A DNA stretch of 9,844 bases from an uncultured Planctomycetaceae bacterium (GTDB lineage: Bacteria > Planctomycetota > Planctomycetia > Pirellulales > JACPPG01): NCBI GenBank assembly GCA_945957305.1, contig CAMFLN010000054.1, positions 1 through 9,844 on the forward strand. Reading direction: 5' to 3'. Below are positions 5,863 through 9,844 of this stretch, one piece after another. Within the stretch, counting starts at the first letter, position 1. The number at the start of each line of letters is the position of its first letter. A program made the position numbers and the translations under genes. A model generated the notes under the pieces. The model saw only the letters and a list, made by a program, of their open reading frames with translations. It had not been told where the DNA came from and ran no database searches.

Positions 5863-6924
5863 ATGGCGAAACAGTTAGAAGTCTACCGCGACTGGCTGGG
5901 CATCACTGATACGGCCCGACCGCTGACGCATTACCAGCTGCTGCGGCTGAATAAGTTCGAGGACGATCCGGCCAAGATCCGTCTGCACTACCGCAAGATG
6001 AATGCGCACGTGCGCAAGTTCGCCAGCGGCGATTTCGCGCAGCAATCGCAAGAGCTACTCAACGAGCTGGCCAAGGCCATGCTCTGTCTGACGGATACGC
6101 GCCGCAAGGGGGAGTACGACGCCTCGCTGGGCCGGGCCGAGGGGAGCAAACGCCGCAAACACACGCTCGAAGAGATTCTCGTCGGCCGCAAGATTATCGA
6201 TACCGCGGGGCTCGAGAAGGCCCGCAACCTGGCGAAGGCCATCAACCTCGAAATTCGCGATGCCGTGATTCAGCAGAAGCTGGCCGGCGCGGACGCCGTG
6301 ATGATGGCCTACGCCGAATCGCTCGGTTTGCCGTACATCGATCTGGGGGACGTCGGCGTCAACGAGGAACTGGCCCCCATGGTTCCGGCCGTGCTGGCCC
6401 GGCAGCATTCGTGCGTGCCGGTGATGTCGGACCATGGCGTGTTGCTGATGGCCTCGCCCAATCCGCTGGTTCCGGAAGTGGAAGAGGAGCTGCGCCTGCG
6501 GCTGAGCATGCCGGTGCGGACGATTATCTGCACACCGAGCGAAGTGAACGCGGCCGTGCAGAAGTACTACCCCAAGGAGGCGGTCGCTGCGCAAATGGCC
6601 GCCGGAGTCGCATCGGGCACCGCGCCGGCTTCGGTCGCTACGCCGGCCAAGAAGGAAAAGGCGGCGAAAGAGAAAAGCGATGACGACGCGGAAGCCGCTC
6701 CGCTGGCCGACAAGGCCACGATGAAGAAGCGGATGCAGATGGGGGCGGGGCTCGGTTTCATGTGGGGCTTCATCGGGCTGGTGTTATTCGGCAACCTCGC
6801 CCCGCGCATGGCCAAGTCGTACGGCTTGGGAACGAACATGAAGCTCTACGGCGTGGCCCTCGGATTGGGCCTACTCTTCGCCGGCGTGGGCTACATCGTC
6901 GGCAGCATGTTCAAACGCGAGTGA
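5863..6924 (+). CDS. Membrane-anchored fusion: degenerate J-like domain + T2SSE_N/MshEN-like domain
   Basis: Three parts are visible in 353 residues. Residues 22-90 follow a J-domain pattern: HYQLLRL (helix I), DPAKIRLHYRKMNAHVRKFA (helix II and loop), LLNELAKAMLCLTDTRRKGEYDASLG (helix III). The HPD tripeptide is absent; the loop reads NAHVRKF. Residues 99-236 resemble the N-terminal domain of type II secretion/pilus ATPases (T2SSE_N, MshEN): TLEEILVGRKIID, ESLGLPYIDL, PVMSDHGVLLMASPNPL, ending VQKYYP. The RLG-type start of the c-di-GMP-binding MshEN motif is not kept. A Lys/Ala/Asp-rich linker (237-285) leads to two hydrophobic helices at about 292-312 and 326-348. There is no N-terminal signal, so the soluble domains should face the cytoplasm, tethered by a C-terminal hairpin in the inner membrane. 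ATG at 5863; the nearest GGAG lies about 24 bases away. It is probably an Hsp70 partner or adaptor at the membrane. Confidence 0.8.
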   Translation: MAKQLEVYRDWLGITDTARPLTHYQLLRLNKFEDDPAKIRLHYRKMNAHVRKFASGDFAQQSQELLNELAKAMLCLTDTRRKGEYDASLGRAEGSKRRKHTLEEILVGRKIIDTAGLEKARNLAKAINLEIRDAVIQQKLAGADAVMMAYAESLGLPYIDLGDVGVNEELAPMVPAVLARQHSCVPVMSDHGVLLMASPNPLVPEVEEELRLRLSMPVRTIICTPSEVNAAVQKYYPKEAVAAQMAAGVASGTAPASVATPAKKEKAAKEKSDDDAEAAPLADKATMKKRMQMGAGLGFMWGFIGLVLFGNLAPRMAKSYGLGTNMKLYGVALGLGLLFAGVGYIVGSMFKRE

Positions 6925-6934
6925 GCGGTACGCT

Positions 6935-6951
6935 GCACTCTCGAAAAGTGC
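6935..6951 (+). terminator. Small hairpin after the J-like fusion gene
   Basis: GCACT (6935-6939) pairs with AGTGC (6947-6951) around a seven-base loop, ten bases after the stop codon. It has no T-run. It may contribute to termination together with the 14-bp inverted repeat further on. Confidence 0.25.
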
Positions 6952-6980
6952 GCCAACGGCGCGATATCGCAGCCGAATCG

Positions 6981-7068
6981 ATTTAGCCGGCGGGATCGCC
7001 CAACGGTCCGTTTCTCGCGCTGCAGCGGCATTTTCCTTCGACGCGAAAACCAAGCCCGCCGGCTAAAT
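6981..7068. repeat. 88-bp intergenic element with perfect 14-bp terminal inverted repeats
   Basis: ATTTAGCCGGCGGG (6981-6994) and CCCGCCGGCTAAAT (7055-7068) are exact inverted copies enclosing 60 bases. The core holds CGCTGCAGCG, a 10-bp palindrome (7017-7026). The element lies between two convergent genes (stops at 6924 and 7099). It could be a bidirectional terminator or a small dispersed intergenic element. From memory, AGCCGGCGGGCT-like sequences are frequent between planctomycete genes, but copy number cannot be judged here. It encodes nothing. A 10-bp palindrome GCGATATCGC (6961-6970) lies just to its left. Confidence 0.6.
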
Positions 7069-7098
7069 AACACACGTGCCGATCGAATAGCAGCGCCG

Positions 7099-7476
7099 TC
7101 AGTTGCTGCCGAGGACGGCACGCAGCTTCTCTTCGGTTTCGCTGCGCGTCAGCTCGGCTTTGCCGAAGCCTGGCACCGCGCCGGCCGCTACCGCTTCGGC
7201 TTGGGCGTCGGCGTAGTTGCTCACCAGCATGACCGGCACGGTGGCCAGCGCGGCGTCGGCTTTGATGGCCTTCAAGATCTCGAGCCCATCCGAGTAATCG
7301 GCGTCAAGCTTGCGATTGACGAGCACCAGGTCGACCGGTTCGCGGCGCAGCTGGCTGAGCGTGTCGGTCAGCCCATGCGTTTGCACGACGGTCGCGCCAA
7401 AGCGCGACTCCAACAGGCGCCGGATCGCGAAATGATCCGGCGAGCATTGTCCGACGTCCAGAACGCGTTTGGACAT
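7099..7476 (-). CDS. Stand-alone pseudo-receiver domain protein, 125 aa
   Basis: A response-regulator receiver fold without an output domain. Order: beta 1 KRVLDVG (3-9), helix 1 PDHFAIRRLLESRF, beta 3 VDLVLVN (48-54), SDGLEILKAIK (62-72), beta 4 PVMLVSN (81-87), AGAVPGFGKAEL (98-109). The phosphoacceptor Asp is replaced by Asn54 (VLVNRKLDADYSDGLE), and the acidic pair after beta 1 is GQ in VLDVGQCSPD. Ser86 and Lys106 fall at the conserved Ser/Thr and Lys positions. Aspartyl phosphorylation is therefore unlikely; it probably acts as a binding module. The start MSKRVLDVG at 7476 is preferred over the in-frame ATG at 7578: the extra 34 residues look like translated intergenic repeat DNA and disagree with the usual domain start. 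It lies 190 bp after the PQQ propeller gene on the same strand and converges with the J-like fusion gene. Confidence 0.8.
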   Translation of the reverse strand: MSKRVLDVGQCSPDHFAIRRLLESRFGATVVQTHGLTDTLSQLRREPVDLVLVNRKLDADYSDGLEILKAIKADAALATVPVMLVSNYADAQAEAVAAGAVPGFGKAELTRSETEEKLRAVLGSN

Positions 7477-7503
7477 AGCTGGCGATTTCCGAAGAGGGGG
7501 TTC

Positions 7504-7633
7504 ATCCGCAGATGACACAGATTTCGCAGATTCTTCGGCAGCACCGGATAGCCGGTAGCGGAAGTTGCAGAGGAACAATGTCTCTCGACATCGCCAACTC
7601 TTTAAACTGCGCTGCTCTGCAAAATCTGCGGAT
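7504..7633. repeat. ATCTGCG-type intergenic repeat element
   Basis: CGCAGAT (7507-7513), CACAGAT (7516-7522) and CGCAGAT (7525-7531) are spaced exactly nine bases apart. An inverted copy, ATCTGCG, lies at 7624-7630; with flanks the outer arms are a perfect 10-bp pair, ATCCGCAGAT (7504-7513) and ATCTGCGGAT (7624-7633). A small hairpin ACCGG-ATAG-CCGGT sits at 7543-7556. The element fills most of the 190-bp gap between the pseudo-receiver and propeller genes. From memory, strings of the form ATCTGCGnnATCTGTG recur between genes in several bacterial phyla. Confidence 0.5.
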
Positions 7634-7666
7634 AACTGCTTTGCTCTAACCCACGCGTCGATGCGG

Positions 7667-9472
7667 TTACTTGTCTTCCATGTTCTCGATGGCGAACAAG
7701 TGGGTCTTGTTGGCGATGTACAGCACGTTGTTGGCGACGACCGGCGTGCTGTAGACCGAATTGCCCATGTTGTTCTCGGCCAGGATTTCTTTTTCCTTGC
7801 CGAGCTTGAACACGGTGACTTTCCCTTCTTCGTCGCCGACGAAGACCTTGCCGTCGACGATCAAGGCCGAACCCCAGGTGGCGGCGAACAGGTCGTGCGT
7901 CCAGTAAGGCTTGCCCGTCTTGGCGTCGACGCAATGGAACAGTCCGCTGAAGTCGGACAGGTACAGCAGGTCGTCCTTGATGACCACGGTGCCGCAGGTG
8001 CGGTGCATGGTTTCCTCGAATTCGACTTTGCCGTCGCCGTTCTGGTCGTAATCCGCGTAGTGCCAGATGACAGCCGAGTTCGGGTTCGGACGCGCGACTT
8101 CGCCCGCCGTGGGATCAACCGCTTGCAGACGTTTGTGTGGGATTGGCTTGCTCAGGTCGCTGACGTTGAACGCCAGTTCCGAGCTGACATCGCCCCGTTT
8201 TGTCGGGTCAATGCACCACAAATGCCCTGGCCCTTCACCGTGCTCGGGGTCCTGACCCACGGCCAGGTAGACCAAGTCATTGTAGACGACCGGTGTGGCG
8301 ATGATTTCGTTGCGGGTCCCACGGCCGCCGAGGATGTATTTCGACTCTTTCGGGTTGGCGTCGAACTTCCACAGCAATTCGGCCTTGCCTCCGGGCGTGG
8401 CTTCGCCGCGGAAGCTGTACAAGTAACCGTCACCGCCGGCAAACATCACCTGCGGCACGCCCCCCAGCACGGCATACGTGGGGCTCGACCATTGGCCGTG
8501 CAGAATGTTGTTTCCCGGCGAGCTGTCGGACCACAGCACCTTGCCGCTGTTCTTGTCCACCGCCAGGAAACTGGGCGCCTGCGGGGCGGGCAAGTTGACG
8601 TGCGATTCGTCCACACCGTTCGAGGTGCAAATCCACAGGATGTCCCCGGTCGCGGTAATCGAACAGCTGCACATGTTGTGCTGCGAGATGCCGAGCTGCT
8701 TCATCATGTCGAGCGACCAGATGACGTCGGCCTCGTTCTTTTCGGTGAACTTCTCGTCCTTGTAGGGGCCGTCGTTTTCGCCGTCGAGGAAACCCTCGGT
8801 GTCGAGGCAGAGCACTTCGCCCCGGCTGGTCACAAACCACAGCCGCTTGCCTTCGACGTACGGAGCACAGCAGATGCCTTGCAGCGGCCAGTCATGCACG
8901 CGCCCGGTGGGGAGCTTTTCGCTGGAGTTCTGCCAGAGAAACTTGCCGTCGGCCTCGTTGAAGCAGAGCAGGCAGCCCAGGTCGGTCTCGGCCGGGTAGC
9001 GTTTGATCCAGCCGGCGCCATTGTTGGTGCCGACCCAGATTTTGCCGTCCGCAACGACGGGGTTGCCGTAGCTTTGCGAGCCCAGCTTGGCGACCCACTT
9101 GATATTCTTGCTGGTTTCTTTCTTCCACTCGCCGGTCTTTGCATCGAAGTCGCCTGGCTCGAACTCGGCCGGAATGTTCTTGCCGATGGGTGTGTTGTTG
9201 CGCGTCGACGATCCGGCCCATTGGTTCCACCAACGATTACTGACGCCGTCGGCGGCCCGTTCGGCTTCGTCAGGTGATTGCGGTGCGGCCTTAGCAGGAT
9301 TTCCAGCGCTCTTGTCGGCAGGTTTGGCCGCCGTCGAGACGGCCGGCTTGCCGGCAGCCGCGGGCGCTTTTGCGGGCTGCTTCTTCCCGGTTTGCTGTGC
9401 GGTAAGAACCGACAGACTGCCAAGACTGAGGGCCAGAATCGTCACAACGGCCAGAAGACGAGTCGATTTCAT
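7667..9472 (-). CDS. Exported PQQ-type beta-propeller protein with an EF-hand loop, 601 aa
   Basis: Residues 1-25 are a Sec signal peptide (MKSTRLLAVVTILALSLGSL..., cleavage near LTA before QQ). Residues 26-70 are an Ala/Pro/Lys-rich linker, and the remainder is an eight-bladed-type propeller of PQQ/quinoprotein-like repeats. Blade signatures include NEADGKFLWQ (172-181), VDKNSGKVLWS (305-315), ELLWKFDA (365-372) and VDAKTGKPYWT (515-525), with repeated GNPVVADGKIWVG- and STPVVANNVLYIA-like strands. Residues 476-487 (DQNGDGKVEFEE) form a canonical EF-hand calcium loop inserted in the propeller, at HYADYDQNGDG. Vicinal cysteines lie at 201-202 (GICCAPY). Adjacent cysteines are known near the cofactor in PQQ alcohol dehydrogenases, but other catalytic residues were not identified, so binding of PQQ and enzyme activity are unproven; a BamB-like scaffold role is the alternative. 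Probably periplasmic. It is 68 bp downstream of the partial gene at 9541. Confidence 0.85.
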   Translation of the reverse strand: MKSTRLLAVVTILALSLGSLSVLTAQQTGKKQPAKAPAAAGKPAVSTAAKPADKSAGNPAKAAPQSPDEAERAADGVSNRWWNQWAGSSTRNNTPIGKNIPAEFEPGDFDAKTGEWKKETSKNIKWVAKLGSQSYGNPVVADGKIWVGTNNGAGWIKRYPAETDLGCLLCFNEADGKFLWQNSSEKLPTGRVHDWPLQGICCAPYVEGKRLWFVTSRGEVLCLDTEGFLDGENDGPYKDEKFTEKNEADVIWSLDMMKQLGISQHNMCSCSITATGDILWICTSNGVDESHVNLPAPQAPSFLAVDKNSGKVLWSDSSPGNNILHGQWSSPTYAVLGGVPQVMFAGGDGYLYSFRGEATPGGKAELLWKFDANPKESKYILGGRGTRNEIIATPVVYNDLVYLAVGQDPEHGEGPGHLWCIDPTKRGDVSSELAFNVSDLSKPIPHKRLQAVDPTAGEVARPNPNSAVIWHYADYDQNGDGKVEFEETMHRTCGTVVIKDDLLYLSDFSGLFHCVDAKTGKPYWTHDLFAATWGSALIVDGKVFVGDEEGKVTVFKLGKEKEILAENNMGNSVYSTPVVANNVLYIANKTHLFAIENMEDK

Positions 9473-9540
9473 GGTCGTGATATCTCTTTTAAATTGATCG
9501 ATCCGGTAACGAGGCGCCGCGAGTCAGGCGAGCACATTGC

Positions 9541-9843
9541 TCACTTGGCGGGCGTCGGCGTTACCGTGATGTTGTCGTAAAACAGCTCTGCGCTACTGGC
9601 ATTGCCGAACAAGCCAGGGCTTCCCTGCACGTTCGGGTATTCGTCGGTTGCTTCGATGGTCCAGGTTGACGGCTCGGATTCGCCGCGCGGCCAGACCTTG
9701 CCTTTGAGTACGGCCTTGCCGTCGATGACGTTCGCCTGGAACTTCATCGTGTACCAAGTGTCGGGCTTCCAGGGGAACGGCACCTGCTTCGAGAAGCGGT
9801 CCAGCACACTGGTCCAGGAGCGAATCTCGACCTGTTGCTTGGC
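9541..9843 (-). CDS. C-terminal fragment of a probable extracytoplasmic protein (cut by the window edge)
   Basis: The frame is open to the right edge with no stop, so the 88-residue version from an internal Met (9807) is only a piece; about 100 residues are visible. They read as an all-beta, lectin/LamG- or DUF1080-like domain: WKPDTWYTMKFQANVIDGKA, LKGKVWPRGESEPSTWTIEATDE, then SPGLFGNASSAELFYDNITV. From memory, this ending occurs at the C-terminus of planctomycete propeller (PQQ/BamB-like) proteins, which fits the downstream neighbour, but the main domain lies outside the window. It is probably co-transcribed with the propeller gene 68 bp downstream. Confidence 0.65.
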   Translation of the reverse strand, partial: AKQQVEIRSWTSVLDRFSKQVPFPWKPDTWYTMKFQANVIDGKAVLKGKVWPRGESEPSTWTIEATDEYPNVQGSPGLFGNASSAELFYDNITVTPTPAK

Positions 9844-9844
9844 C

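Noticed and set aside
7477..7578. N-terminal extension of the pseudo-receiver from 7578
   Set aside because: The extra residues translate the ATCTGCG repeat and precede the normal receiver start.
7565..9277. 570-codon open frame on the plus strand opposite the propeller gene
   Set aside because: It lies antisense to a gene with a signal peptide and clear propeller repeats. Its translation has no recognisable domain, and long antisense frames are common in GC-rich DNA.

Overview
The window is GC-rich, densely coded DNA from a bacterium, most probably a planctomycete of the Pirellulales type. That placement is an inference from family content: an Hsp70-like gene followed by a J-like/type II secretion ATPase N-domain fusion, proteins made only of secretin N-domains with glycine-rich tails, a PQQ-type beta-propeller protein, and a small lysine-rich conserved protein. 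No rRNA, tRNA, CRISPR array, transposase or phage gene was found.

Layout. (1) 2-892 (+) is folP, dihydropteroate synthase, whose reading frame is open to the left edge. (2) 1093-1395 (+) is a 100-residue lysine-rich protein with a hairpin in its probable leader. (3) 1491-2417 and 2543-3790 (both -) are tandem paralogous exported proteins with a secretin/TonB short N-terminal-like domain and two secretin-N-like repeats, but no secretin barrel. (4) 3791-4173 is a 383-bp divergent intergenic region with several inverted repeats. (5) 4174-5751 (+) is an Hsp70-like protein with no C-terminal lid and a rewritten interdomain linker; 5863-6924 (+) encodes a degenerate J-like domain, a T2SSE_N/MshEN-like domain and two C-terminal membrane helices. 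(6) 6925-7098 separates convergent genes and holds an 88-bp element bounded by perfect 14-bp inverted repeats. (7) 7099-7476 (-) is a stand-alone pseudo-receiver with Asn at the phosphoacceptor site. (8) 7667-9472 (-) is an exported PQQ-type beta-propeller protein with an EF-hand loop. (9) 9541-9843 (-) is the C-terminal end of another probable extracytoplasmic protein, cut by the right edge.

How the genes may work together. The best candidate for an undescribed system is the 4174-6924 pair. The Hsp70 keeps its ATPase motifs but lacks the lid and the usual hydrophobic DVLLLD-like linker, and the partner J-like domain lacks the HPD tripeptide that normally acts at that linker. This suggests a chaperone or ATPase switch with a coupling mode different from DnaK/DnaJ, held at the inner membrane. 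The two secretin-N proteins encoded divergently may act in the periplasm, but a link to the chaperone pair rests only on adjacency. The minus-strand genes at the right end form a loose co-directional group.
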